From contig NZ_CP085524.1 of the NCBI RefSeq assembly GCF_004353525.1, positions 186,001 through 250,000 of the forward strand: DNA of 64,000 nt. Reading direction: 5' to 3'. Within the stretch, counting starts at the first letter, position 1. The number at the start of each line of letters is the position of its first letter. A program made the position numbers and the translations under genes. The stretch comes from Zhaonella formicivorans (GTDB lineage Bacteria; Bacillota; DUOV01; Zhaonellaceae). Positions 1 through 7,645 of this stretch are shown here, in pieces. The notes under the pieces were generated by a model. The model ran no database searches, was not told the DNA's origin, and was given only the letters and a program-made list of their open reading frames with translations.

Positions 1-619
1 AGAATTCGGCGCGAGGTTTTTCGGCAACGGGGCGCGCCCGGGAGGAATCCTTGAGCATCCAGGGGTGGTAAAGGACCCGGAGAAGCTGAGAAAATCCTGG
101 GAGGAGGTATATAAAGGGCTTCAGAACTCCCACAAGATAGCAGTTCTTGAGGAGGGCATGAAATACCATGAAATCGGCATACCGCCGGAGGATGCACAGT
201 TTCTTGAAACCCGCAAATTCCAGCTTAACGAAATTTGCAGGCTTTTTAGGGTACCACCCCACCTTGTAGGAGACTTGGAGAGGGCCACCTTCTCAAATAT
301 CGAGCATCAGAGCATCGACTTTGTGGTGCATACCATCAGGCCATGGCTGGTGCGCTGGGAGCAGGCTATTATAAAAGATTTGCTGCTGCCCGAGGAAAGG
401 AAGCTGTATTTCCCCAAATTCAACGTTGACGGGCTTTTAAGAGGCGACTTCAAAACAAGGATGGAAGGCTATGCCATTGGCCGCCAGAACGGCTGGTACA
501 GCGCCAACGACATCCGCGAGTTGGAGGATATGAACCCTATCCCTGAGGAAGCAGGCGGCGACCTTTACCTTGTGAACGGCAATATGCTGCCAGTCTCTCT
601 GGTGGGCAGTAAAACTTAA
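1..619 (+). CDS. Phage portal protein, C-terminal part (cut by window start)
   Basis: The frame is open from base 2 to the TAA at 617-619, so the gene begins outside the window. About 205 residues remain. They resemble the C-terminal half of HK97-type portal proteins: a segment with EEGMKYHEIG, then FQLNEICRLFRVPPHLVGDL, then WEQAIIKDLL, typical of the crown and stem region. Portals form the dodecameric ring at the capsid vertex through which DNA is packaged. The prohead protease starts 17 bases downstream behind a GGAGGTGAG site, the usual portal-protease-capsid order. Terminase genes should lie just upstream, outside the window. Confidence 0.88.
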   Translation, partial: EFGARFFGNGARPGGILEHPGVVKDPEKLRKSWEEVYKGLQNSHKIAVLEEGMKYHEIGIPPEDAQFLETRKFQLNEICRLFRVPPHLVGDLERATFSNIEHQSIDFVVHTIRPWLVRWEQAIIKDLLLPEERKLYFPKFNVDGLLRGDFKTRMEGYAIGRQNGWYSANDIRELEDMNPIPEEAGGDLYLVNGNMLPVSLVGSKT

Positions 620-636
620 GGGAGGTGAGAACTTAA

Positions 637-1281
637 ATGGACAAACAGAAAAGAAGACAGGCTGAGCCAGCGCAGCTGGAGAGAAGAACGGTATCCATGA
701 CGGAGCTCAGGGTACTTAGCGAGGGTGATGAAGAAGCGACAAAGCCCATCATTGAGGGCCATGCCGCTGTTTTCAACCAGTGGTCGGAGGAGCTTGGGTG
801 GAGTTTTCCCTTCCGGGAAAAGGTAATGCCCGGCGCCTTTAAGGAGACTATCCAGGTGGATGACATACGGGCGCTGTTCAACCATGATCCAAACTATGTG
901 CTGGGCAGGAACCGTTCAGGCACCCTTGAACTCAAGGAAACGCAAAAGGGGCTGCTGGTAAGGATAACACCTCCGGAAACGCAATGGGCCCGAGACCTTT
1001 TAGTCAGCATAGACCGAGGAGACATTTCGCAAATGTCCTTCGGTTTTTTAGTTATTGAGGACCGTTGGGGCACCGAGGACGGCGGTGATATCAGGGAGCT
1101 TCAAAAGGTAAAGCTTTTTGATGTTTCTCCGGTAACCTTTCCGGCATACCCCCAGACCGATGTCGGCGTAAGAGGCGCCCTTTTAAGCTATGAGAGGCAT
1201 TTAAAGGAATTGTCCGAGGCGGAAGAGTCGCGCGCAAGGCAGCGGTTGGCACTGATAAAACGGAAAATAGAACTACTTTGA
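637..1281 (+). CDS. HK97-family prohead protease
   Basis: A 214-residue protein of the usual family length. Visible features are GHAAVFNQW near residue 45, ALFNHDPNYVLGR (probable catalytic His) near residue 90, and DISQMSFGF (probable catalytic Ser) near residue 130. These are the hallmarks of the herpesvirus-like serine protease that matures the capsid by cutting the delta domain of the major capsid protein. The ATG at 637 follows a strong GGAGGTGAG site. It lies between portal and capsid genes and is probably co-transcribed with them. The reading frame is intact although the capsid gene it serves is interrupted. Confidence 0.92.
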   Translation: MDKQKRRQAEPAQLERRTVSMTELRVLSEGDEEATKPIIEGHAAVFNQWSEELGWSFPFREKVMPGAFKETIQVDDIRALFNHDPNYVLGRNRSGTLELKETQKGLLVRITPPETQWARDLLVSIDRGDISQMSFGFLVIEDRWGTEDGGDIRELQKVKLFDVSPVTFPAYPQTDVGVRGALLSYERHLKELSEAEESRARQRLALIKRKIELL

Positions 1282-1298
1282 CAGGAGGTATTCTAAAC

Positions 1299-2585
1299 AT
1301 GAACAAAATTAAAGAAATGGAAGCACGTAAAAAGGATGCAAGGCTTAGGGCCCTTGCCATCCTTTAGAAGGCTCAGGCTGAAGGCCGATTTCTGACTGAG
1401 GAAGAGGAAAAGTTGGTCAAGCAGCTTGAGGAGGAAATGAAAAGATGGGACGATACAATTGCCCGCACCAGGGCGCTGATGGAGGAAGAGGAGCAGCCGG
1501 AGGAAAGGGACATGGAGCCTGCAAGGCCCAATCCCAAGGCGGCGGTAGCTTTAGGAGAGCAACGCTTTGCCAGCTTCGGCGAGCAGATGTTGGCTGTGTA
1601 CCGGGCGGCGGCGCCGGATGGCCGTATTGACCCGAGGCTTACCACAAGAGCCGCCAGCGGTCTAAGCGAGAGCGTACCCTCTGACGGCGGTTTTCTGGTG
1701 CAGCAGGACTTTGTCACAGACCTTTTAAAGCGCACCTATGAGACAGGGGTTCTCGCTTCAAGAGTCAGCAAGATTCCGCTTTCCACCAATGCTAACGGGC
1801 TGAAAATCAATGGCGTGGACGAATCCAGCAGGGCGAACGGCGCTCGCTGGGGCGGCATTCAGACCTACTGGGAGAACGAGGCTGACCAGCTTATCGCCTC
1901 CAAGCCCAAATTCAGGGTGATGGATTTGTCCCTGAAGAAATTGACCGGCCTTTGCTACGCAACAGACGAGCTTCTGCAGGATGCGGCAGCCTTGGAGAGT
2001 GTGCTCCGTCAGGGCTTTGCGGAGGAATTCGGCTTTAAGATTGACGATGCCATCCTGACAGGCACTGGTACCGGGCAGCCCCTTGGCATTCTGAATAGCG
2101 ATGCCTTGGTGAAGGTGTCTAAGGAAAACGGCCAGACCGAGCTGATCAGGGTGGAAAACCTCTTCAACATGTGGTCAAGACTATGGGGTAGAAGCAGGAC
2201 AAATGCCGTGTGGTATATCAACCAGGAGATTGAGCCTCTTCTTTTTACCATGAAAATCGGTGATGTGCCGGTATATATCCCGGCAGGTGGACTTTCGGAA
2301 GCACCTTATGCGACACTTTTCGGAAGACCGGTAGTGCCTCTTGAACAGTGCTCGGCAGCAGGTGAGGTGGGAGACATCATCCTGGCGGATATGTCCCAGT
2401 ACCTGCTTATAGACAAGGGCGGCATCAACGCGGCTTCCTCCATCCATGTAAGGTTCCTGTATGACGAGAACGTTTACAGGTTCATTTACAGGGTAGACGG
2501 CCAGCCCATCTGGAACAAGCCCTTGCAGCCATATAAGGGCAGCGCGTCAGTATCACCCTTTGTGGCGCTTGCCAGCAGAAAATAA
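1299..2585 (+). pseudogene. HK97-type major capsid protein with in-frame amber codon
   Basis: The natural start is the ATG at 1299 behind ACAGGAGGT. The frame reads 22 codons, meets TAG at 1365-1367, and then continues without interruption to TAA at 2583-2585, giving about 428 residues in total. The charged N-terminal stretch (EEEEKLVKQLEEE) is the coiled delta or scaffold domain. The core begins near SVPSDGGFLVQQDF and contains the family's FGFKIDDAILTGTG region. The protease next door normally removes the delta domain. A TTG at 1413 could restart translation and give 390 residues, losing only part of the delta domain. CAG (Gln) to TAG is the simplest origin. Other genes in this prophage end in TAG, so general recoding is unlikely. 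Confidence 0.88.
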
Positions 2586-2597
2586 CAGTAGTGAGTA

Positions 2598-2634
2598 GAG
2601 AAATCCGCTTGTCACATTGATAAGCGGATTTCTC
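2598..2634 (+). other. Intercistronic hairpin after capsid gene
   Basis: GAGAAATCCGCTT at 2598-2610 pairs perfectly with AAGCGGATTTCTC at 2622-2634 around an 11-base loop. No U-tract follows, so it is more likely an mRNA-stabilising or partial-termination element separating the highly expressed capsid message from the downstream genes. Confidence 0.75.
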
Positions 2635-2656
2635 ATAAGCAAAGGAGGAGATTTCA

Positions 2657-3118
2657 ATGTATAAACCATATCATGTAGTCAATGCCCTGCCCCCGGCGGC
2701 AGATGTTTTTGCCGGTACGGTAACAACCGACGTTATAAACCTCAAAAACTGGGAGCATGTCAGCTTCCTTGTTCAATGCGGCGCAGGCGCGGTTGGAACC
2801 TCTACCATTACTGTGGAGGCCTGCGACGATACGACACCCACCAACACAGAAGCTATTCCCTTCACATATCAGGAATGTGTCTCAGGTGACACCTTCAGTG
2901 AGGTGAAGCAGGCCGACGCTTCCGGTTTTACCACTGCTGCAGCGGTAAATAAGGTGTACAAAATCGAGGTGGATGCCCAGGCTCTTGCAAAATCAGGCTG
3001 CAGCTATGTGCGCCTAAAAGCGGTGGAGGTTATCGATGATCCGGTAGCCGGTGGGATTATTGCCCTTCTGACCGGAGGAAGGTATGTGCAGGAGGTCAGC
3101 GACTCGGTTTTAGTTTAA
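2657..3118 (+). CDS. Phage structural protein, unknown (possible head decoration)
   Basis: A 153-residue protein directly downstream of the capsid gene, with start ATG at 2657 behind AAAGGAGGAG. It is rich in small and beta-forming residues (TSTITVEACDD, YVRLKAVEV) and looks like a compact beta-sandwich. I do not recognise a named family. Position between capsid and head-tail connector, plus composition, suggests a head decoration or minor capsid protein. The start is secure from the ribosome site. Confidence 0.6.
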   Translation: MYKPYHVVNALPPAADVFAGTVTTDVINLKNWEHVSFLVQCGAGAVGTSTITVEACDDTTPTNTEAIPFTYQECVSGDTFSEVKQADASGFTTAAAVNKVYKIEVDAQALAKSGCSYVRLKAVEVIDDPVAGGIIALLTGGRYVQEVSDSVLV

Positions 3119-3136
3119 TACAGGCGGTGAGGGCAA

Positions 3137-3730
3137 ATGAATTTAATATTGATAGAAGGGCCTGAGCTTGAGCCTGTATCTTTAGAGGAAGCTAAGTTGC
3201 ACTTGAGGGTGGATGGGACAGAGGAGGATGCACTCATATCCGCCCTCATTTCAACTGCCCGGGAATTTTGTGAGAGCTTTACCGGCAGAAGCCTTGCCCT
3301 GCAGACCTTTGAATATGTTTCCGGGCCCTTTTTTTCAAACTACGGTATTATCAAGCTGCCAATGCCGCCACTCGTCGAACTTGTTTACTTCAAGTACCTC
3401 AACACCAATGGAGAAGAGATAACGCTGATAGAGGACAGCGGGTTCTATGCGGTTAAAAGCCTAGAGCCTGCTGTTTTATGTCCTATGCTTGCTACAGGTT
3501 GGCCGTTGGACTTAAGCTATAGGCCGGACGCAGTAAAAATACGCTTCAAGGCAGGCTATAGCGAGATACCAAAAAGCATAAAACAGGCCATGCTGCTATT
3601 AGTCGGCCATTTTTATGAGCACAGGGAAGCGGTCAACATAGGCGGTGGTACGGTCGGAGGCGGCGAAATAAAGGAGCTTCCGCTTGCGGTATCCTCACTG
3701 CTCCGGCCCTTTTGGGTGCCAAGGTGGTGA
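3137..3730 (+). CDS. Phage head-tail connector (HK97 gp6-like)
   Basis: A 197-residue protein beginning PVSLEEAKLHLRVDG followed by EDALISALISTAREFCESFTGR, the classic N-terminal helices of the gp6/gp15 head-tail connector family (also called QLRG connectors). These form the ring that extends the portal channel. The C-terminal half has PDAVKIRFKAGYSEIPKSIK and KQAMLLLVGHFYEHREAV, both typical of the family. Start ATG at 3137 follows GGCGGTGAGG. The next gene starts 5 bases after its stop, consistent with one late operon. Confidence 0.88.
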   Translation: MNLILIEGPELEPVSLEEAKLHLRVDGTEEDALISALISTAREFCESFTGRSLALQTFEYVSGPFFSNYGIIKLPMPPLVELVYFKYLNTNGEEITLIEDSGFYAVKSLEPAVLCPMLATGWPLDLSYRPDAVKIRFKAGYSEIPKSIKQAMLLLVGHFYEHREAVNIGGGTVGGGEIKELPLAVSSLLRPFWVPRW

Positions 3731-3735
3731 TTTCC

Positions 3736-4053
3736 ATGAGAATCGGGGACTTGCGGCACAGAATAACCCTGCAGAAGGTGGAAAGGATACGGGATAGTTT
3801 CGGCGGCGAACAGCTTCAGTGGGTCGATTTCGCAAGGGTGTGGGCTGCGATTTATCCGCTGGGTGGTCGTGAATATTTCGCAGCACAACAGATAAACGCA
3901 GAAGTATCGACAAAAATCGTCATCAGATATTTAAAGGGCGTTGAACCCACCATGAGGGTTAATTTTAAGGACAGGTACTTTGAGATTCTCTCTGTGATCC
4001 ATATGGCGGAACGAAAAAAGGAGCTGCAGCTCATGTGCAAGGAGGTGGTCTGA
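3736..4053 (+). CDS. Phage head closure / head-tail adaptor
   Basis: About 105 residues starting MRIGDLRHRITLQ, the signature of the SPP1 gp16/HK97 head-closure family, followed by WVDFARVWAAIYPLGGREYF. These proteins sit below the connector and close the DNA-filled head. I chose the ATG at 3736 over an earlier GTG because the family begins with MRIG and GGTGGTGA precedes it. Its TGA overlaps the ATG of the next gene (TGATG at 4051-4055), indicating translational coupling. Confidence 0.88.
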   Translation: MRIGDLRHRITLQKVERIRDSFGGEQLQWVDFARVWAAIYPLGGREYFAAQQINAEVSTKIVIRYLKGVEPTMRVNFKDRYFEILSVIHMAERKKELQLMCKEVV

Positions 4054-4460
4054 TGGCGAGGTCTTATACCGCAAGGGCAAAAAAGCTTAAGGTAGAGGTT
4101 GAGGGGGCGGAGGAAGTCATCAAGCTGCTGGAGGAAATAGGACAGAAGGCCGAGGAGGTGCTGGCAAGGGCGGCAGAGGCCGGAGGCAGGGTTGCGCTTT
4201 CGGAGGCAAGAAGACGGTGTCCGGTGAAAACAGGCAGGCTTCGTGCAAGCCTTACACTTACGCAGGGTAAGAAAACACCTACTAAGGCCAATGTCCGCAT
4301 TGAGCATGGAAAAAAGGAATACTACGGCAAGTTTGTGGAGCTTGGTACAAAAAAGCAGCCTGCCAAACCCTTTTTAAGGCCAGCAGTAGATGAAAATAAG
4401 AAGCAGATATCCGAGGCGGTAACAGAGGAAATCGGAAGAGCGGTGGGGAGGGTGAGATAA
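4053..4460 (+). CDS. HK97 gp10-like tail component
   Basis: About 135 residues. The N-terminus is basic, followed by a helical stretch (GAEEVIKLLEEIGQKAEEV), then RRRCPVKTGRLRASL and YYGKFVELGTKKQPAKPFLR. The CPVKTGRLR and FVE-G-TKKQPAKPF pattern is diagnostic of the HK97 gp10 family of head-tail joining or tail completion proteins. The ATG overlaps the previous stop. The gene sits in canonical order between head closure and the DUF3168-type protein. Confidence 0.9.
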   Translation: MARSYTARAKKLKVEVEGAEEVIKLLEEIGQKAEEVLARAAEAGGRVALSEARRRCPVKTGRLRASLTLTQGKKTPTKANVRIEHGKKEYYGKFVELGTKKQPAKPFLRPAVDENKKQISEAVTEEIGRAVGRVR

Positions 4461-4865
4461 ATGCGGTTTGAGGAGGCATTATTCGCTCACCTTAAGGCTT
4501 TTACAGGCTTGAAGAGCCTTGTGGATGAAAGGATTTACCCGCTTGTCCTGCGGCAGAAGGCTGTTCTTCCGGCTGTAACCTATCAGAAAATTTCAGGAGA
4601 AAGGCTGCATAAACTGCAGGGGGATACAGGCTTTACGAGGCCGGTATATCAGCTGTCCTGCTGGGCGGAAAACTACGCTCAGTGCAAGGCTGTTGCTGAA
4701 CAGGTCAGGCTTTGCCTGCAGAACCATTCGGGACTTATGGGCGGCACCGAAGGTGTCGCTGTTGGCGCAGTGCTGCTGGAGGGTGAGTTGGAGGGCTATG
4801 AGTCTGACACAGGCACGTTCTACATTAATATGGACTTTCAGTTTTATTATTCAGAGCAGGTTTAA
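4461..4865 (+). CDS. Tail completion protein, DUF3168-like
   Basis: A 134-residue protein starting immediately after the preceding stop. It begins MRFEEALFAHLKAFTGLKSL, then VDERIYPLVLRQ, VTYQKISGE and SCWAENYAQCKAVAEQV, the pattern of small terminator or completion proteins (DUF3168, lambda gpU-like fold) that cap the tail tube. Position just before the tail-tube genes supports this. The product has no obvious defects. Confidence 0.8.
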   Translation: MRFEEALFAHLKAFTGLKSLVDERIYPLVLRQKAVLPAVTYQKISGERLHKLQGDTGFTRPVYQLSCWAENYAQCKAVAEQVRLCLQNHSGLMGGTEGVAVGAVLLEGELEGYESDTGTFYINMDFQFYYSEQV

Positions 4866-4880
4866 AGGAGGTTGATAGCG

Positions 4881-5264
4881 ATGGCATTGGCAGGAAAGAG
4901 TGGAAAGCTTATGGTTGGAACCAATAATGTAACTGAGATTAAGAACTGGTCGCTGGACCTGGGACTGGACACAATAGAAACCACAGCGTTGGGTGATGAA
5001 TGGAAAAACTTCATCGCGGGACTTAAGGAGTGGTCGGCCAGCGCAGAAGGCAGCTGGAATGTTGCTGCGGATGCACAAGGACAAAAGGCGCTTCAGGATG
5101 CCTATTTGAGCGGTGCGACAGTAAGCCTCAAGCTTTATGTGGATGCGGCGCACTACTACAGCGGTGAGGCATTTATTTCTTCCTTGAGCGTGGAGGATCC
5201 GGTAGACGATACGGTGAACGTGTCCTTTGAATTCCAGGGGACACGCGCGCTGTCATATAACTAA
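4881..5264 (+). CDS. Major tail tube protein (first copy)
   Basis: About 127 residues starting MALAGKSGKLMVG. The pattern NVTEIKNWSLDLGLDTIETTA followed by KNFIAGLKEWSASAEGSWN is typical of Siphoviridae phage tail tube proteins (phi13/TP901-1 type). These stack as hexamers to form the tube. The ATG at 4881 has an AAAGGAGG site about 10 bases upstream, so the TTG at 4872 is rejected. The following gene is a diverged, larger relative. Confidence 0.85.
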   Translation: MALAGKSGKLMVGTNNVTEIKNWSLDLGLDTIETTALGDEWKNFIAGLKEWSASAEGSWNVAADAQGQKALQDAYLSGATVSLKLYVDAAHYYSGEAFISSLSVEDPVDDTVNVSFEFQGTRALSYN

Positions 5265-5279
5265 AGGCGGTGATGGAAA

Positions 5280-5894
5280 ATGCCTTTAAGCGGTAAAGTG
5301 GGAGCGGTGTTTGTGCAAACGGCAGACGCTCCTGTTTCATTTTCTGAGGAAGCTACCACCGGCAGCCTTGACCGCAGAAGGTTTACCATTTCAGATGCGG
5401 CCAAGAGGTACTGGGATAAGGATACACCTGTAACCGTCAAGGTAAACTCTGTTGTGGTTTCTGCTGGTTTTACCCTTGAGCATTGCGGCGGCGTGGTGGT
5501 GTTTGAAGCTCCTCTTGAACTGGACGATGAGGTAACGGTCAGCGGGAAGTATTTGACGGTTGCACAGCATGGCGGCTTCTTCAACTGGTCGGCTGAGCTG
5601 GAGCTGGAAACCTCGGACATAACCACCTTTCAAAGCGCAGGCTGGAAGGAAAACCTGGCGACAGTCAAAGGGTTTACAGCTAGCGCAGAGAGATATTGGG
5701 GCGATGAGGAGTTTTTTGCAGGGCTGGGTAAAGAGGTGGTCATTGCCCTGTATACCGATGCGACAGCTTCCAAGCAGAGGTATGAGGGTTTTGGCATCAT
5801 TTCCTCAGACGGTATCGAGACAGCAGTGGATGACATCGTGAATGAGACAATTGAGCTTCAGGGCACAGGCCCGCTGCATTACAGGGAGGGATAA
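5280..5894 (+). CDS. Second tail tube-like protein with extra N-terminal domain
   Basis: A 204-residue protein whose C-terminal half (FNWSAELELETSDITTF, GWKENLATVKGFTASAERYW, then VDDIVNETIELQGTG) parallels the whole of the preceding tail tube protein (DTIETTALGD, GLKEWSASAEGSW, VDDTVNVSFEFQGT). It has about 90 additional N-terminal residues. Tandem tail-tube paralogues are common in Firmicute siphophages. One may be a tube-initiator or decorated variant. ATG at 5280 follows GGCGGTGATGG. No lesion is seen. Confidence 0.75.
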   Translation: MPLSGKVGAVFVQTADAPVSFSEEATTGSLDRRRFTISDAAKRYWDKDTPVTVKVNSVVVSAGFTLEHCGGVVVFEAPLELDDEVTVSGKYLTVAQHGGFFNWSAELELETSDITTFQSAGWKENLATVKGFTASAERYWGDEEFFAGLGKEVVIALYTDATASKQRYEGFGIISSDGIETAVDDIVNETIELQGTGPLHYREG

Positions 5895-5979
5895 AAATAT
5901 TAGCGAAAATATTGATAAATTTATCGATAAGGCATATAATATTATCAGAGACTCATTAAAAAAGAGAGGGTATGATAAT

Positions 5980-6309
5980 ATGCCTGAAAAAATCACCGTG
6001 AGCAGGGTTTTGAATTCTCTTGTGCCAATTTCCCGGTTCAATAAGGGGGAGGCGAATAAAATTTTTGAAGAAGTCAAGGAAGCAGGCTTTAAGATTGTGC
6101 TCAAAAACAACACGCCGGCATGCGTGCTGCTAAAACCTGAGATGTACGAGCAAATGCTTGAAACCATTGAGGAGTACCGTTTGCTGTTGGAAGCCGAAAG
6201 ACGCATGGAAAATGCAAAACCGGAAGACTTTATCCCTCAGGAAAAAGTTTTAGCTGAGCTTGGCATAAATAAAGCGGATTTGGACAGCTCAGATGTGGAG
6301 CTGGAGTAG
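5980..6309 (+). CDS. Phd/YefM-type antitoxin
   Basis: About 110 residues starting MPEKITVSRVLNSLVPISRF, with FEEVKEAGFKIVLKNNTPACVLLKPEMYEQMLE. This is the Phd/YefM antitoxin fold: an N-terminal DNA-binding and dimerisation domain where the NNTPACVLL strand precedes a helix, then an acidic C-terminal tail that wraps the toxin. The ATG at 5980 is chosen because upstream sequence in the same frame does not resemble the family. Its TAG is 3 bases before the RelE-like toxin. The pair interrupts an otherwise pure tail-gene operon, so it is a moron-like insertion. Confidence 0.82.
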   Translation: MPEKITVSRVLNSLVPISRFNKGEANKIFEEVKEAGFKIVLKNNTPACVLLKPEMYEQMLETIEEYRLLLEAERRMENAKPEDFIPQEKVLAELGINKADLDSSDVELE

Positions 6310-6312
6310 CTT

Positions 6313-6627
6313 ATGTGGCAGGTGGAATATTTAAAGGAAGCGGTTGAAGACTTGAAGCGTCTTGACCATAGCCAGCGGCTGCAGGTGCTCAAAGCCATAA
6401 ATAAGGTTTCAAGCAACCCCTTGCCGCTGAACGAAGGGGGATATGGCAAGCCTCTGGGAAACAGAAACAGCACAAGACTGGCGGGGTACCTTAAAATCAA
6501 GCTGAAAAGCCTTGGTTTGAGGGTGGTATACAAGCTAATCAGGGAAAAGGATGTCATGAAGGTTATTGTAGTATCTGCAAGAGCAGATGATGAGGTTTAC
6601 CTGTTGGCACAGAGGAGAACAGATTAA
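6313..6627 (+). CDS. RelE/ParE-family toxin
   Basis: A 104-residue protein with WQVEYLKEAVEDLKRLDHSQRLQ at the start and PLNEGGYGKPLGN, TRLAGYLKIKLKSLGLRVVYKL and KVIVVSARADDEVY, the order of secondary structure seen in RelE-type mRNA interferases and mRNAse-related toxins (type II). GYLKIKLKSLGLRVVYK corresponds to the conserved RVxY core. It is intact and follows its antitoxin by 3 bases. The pair is likely co-transcribed and autoregulated by the antitoxin. A terminator follows at 6647. Confidence 0.85.
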   Translation: MWQVEYLKEAVEDLKRLDHSQRLQVLKAINKVSSNPLPLNEGGYGKPLGNRNSTRLAGYLKIKLKSLGLRVVYKLIREKDVMKVIVVSARADDEVYLLAQRRTD

Positions 6628-6646
6628 TATCAGGAAGTAAATGATG

Positions 6647-6674
6647 AAACGTCCGGAAAACCGGGCGTTTTCGC
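6647..6674 (+). terminator. Hairpin after RelE toxin gene
   Basis: AAACGTCCGG (6647-6656) pairs with CCGGGCGTTT (6661-6670) around AAAA, with one G-U pair, followed by TTCG. It lies between the toxin gene and the tail chaperone gene and may end or attenuate the toxin-antitoxin transcript. Confidence 0.65.
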
Positions 6675-6692
6675 TTTGAAAGGAGGACTTTT

Positions 6693-7031
6693 ATGAAGCA
6701 GAACGTAACGATTGAGCTGGACAGGCCGAGAAACTTAAGATACGGGATGAACGCGCTTGTAAAAATTGAGGAAATGGTTGGCAGGCCCATCAGCAAACTT
6801 GATTTAGAGAACATCAGCATCAAGGACCTGCGTACCATCATTTATGCCGGTCTGTTTCACGAGGGCAAAAACCTGTCTCCTGAAAAGGTAGGAGAACTGA
6901 TTGACGAGTTTTCGGATATCAACACTGTAGCTGAGAAGCTGGGTGAAGCCATGACAGAGGCTTTTGGGACAAAAAACGTCAAGAGGGCGGCAGCAAAGGC
7001 GGAGAAGACTGGGACTGGGACAGGCTCTTAA
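6693..7031 (+). CDS. Tail assembly chaperone, short (gpG-like) frame
   Basis: A 112-residue product starting MKQNVTIELDRPRNLRYGMN behind AAAGGAGG. It has the compact helical body (ALVKIEEMVGRPISKL, IKDLRTIIYAGLFHEG, EKVGELIDEF) of gpG-type tail chaperones, which hold the tape measure protein during tail assembly. The zero frame ends at TAA 7029-7031 after a Thr-Gly rich tail. A slippery A AAA AAC at 6971-6977 allows a -1 shift into a second frame, as in lambda G/GT, so this is the unshifted product of a two-product gene. Confidence 0.85.
   Translation: MKQNVTIELDRPRNLRYGMNALVKIEEMVGRPISKLDLENISIKDLRTIIYAGLFHEGKNLSPEKVGELIDEFSDINTVAEKLGEAMTEAFGTKNVKRAAAKAEKTGTGTGS
6971..6977 (+). promoter_or_regulatory. 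Programmed -1 frameshift slippery heptamer A AAA AAC
   Basis: In the zero frame the codons are ACA AAA AAC at 6969-6977, so the heptamer is in the exact X XXY YYZ phase. Slipping back one base continues at 6977 in a frame with no stop, and encodes EDWDWDRLLSTAVGPLG then LKPWEFWELT, which is the conserved C-terminal GPLG...PWEFW extension of gpT-type chaperones. Coding of that motif only in the -1 frame is the main support. Confidence 0.85.
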
Positions 7032-7645
7032 GCACAGCTGTCGGCCCTCTGGGCTTAAAGCCCTGGGAGTTCTGGGAACTGACGGGGGCGGTTGCCCTAA
7101 AAACAGCAGCCGATTTTGAACAATCCATGGCCAATGCAGCTAGCGTTTCCGGTGCGACGGCAGAGGAATTCGAAAGAATGAAGGAAGTCGCCCGGGAAAT
7201 GGGCAAATCTACGGTGTTTTCTGCCAGTGAAGCTGCTGATGCCATGTACTACATGGCATCTGCCGGGTATAAGGCCGAACAGATGGGCGAGGCTTTAAAA
7301 CCAATCCTTGACCTTGCCGCTGCGACCCAGAGTGACGTTGCCTTCAGTACCGATACGGTTATCGCCACCCTAAACCAGTTCGGGCTTGGGGCGCAGGACG
7401 CAGGTAGGGTGACAAACGTATTTGCGGCGGCCATTGGCAATTCGCAGGCGACCTTGGACAAACTGAGCTATTCCATGCGTTATGTGGGCCCGGTAGCCAA
7501 CAGCCTGGGCTATTCTATTGAACAAACCACAGCAGCCCTGGGGCTTTTATATAACGCGGGCTTTCAGGGAGAACAGGCCCTAGACGCCGGACTATCCAAT
7601 ATAATCCTGACAACATTTCTGCAGGGCAGGCTGTACGGTATATGA
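6977..7645 (+). pseudogene. -1 frame chaperone extension fused to tape measure fragment
   Basis: The -1 frame runs without a stop from the slippery site to TGA at 7643-7645. After the gpT-like PWEFWELT it passes straight into LKTAADFEQSMANA, followed by SASEAADAMYYMASAGY, the conserved early part of phage tail tape measure proteins (TP901 family). About 170 residues of tape measure remain, against the usual 600-1500. Both the N-terminal part and the whole coiled and C-terminal region are gone. A deletion therefore joined the chaperone tail to the tape measure. A second deletion near 7565-7600 joined that fragment to the next tail gene. The phage could not build a normal tail. Confidence 0.85.
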
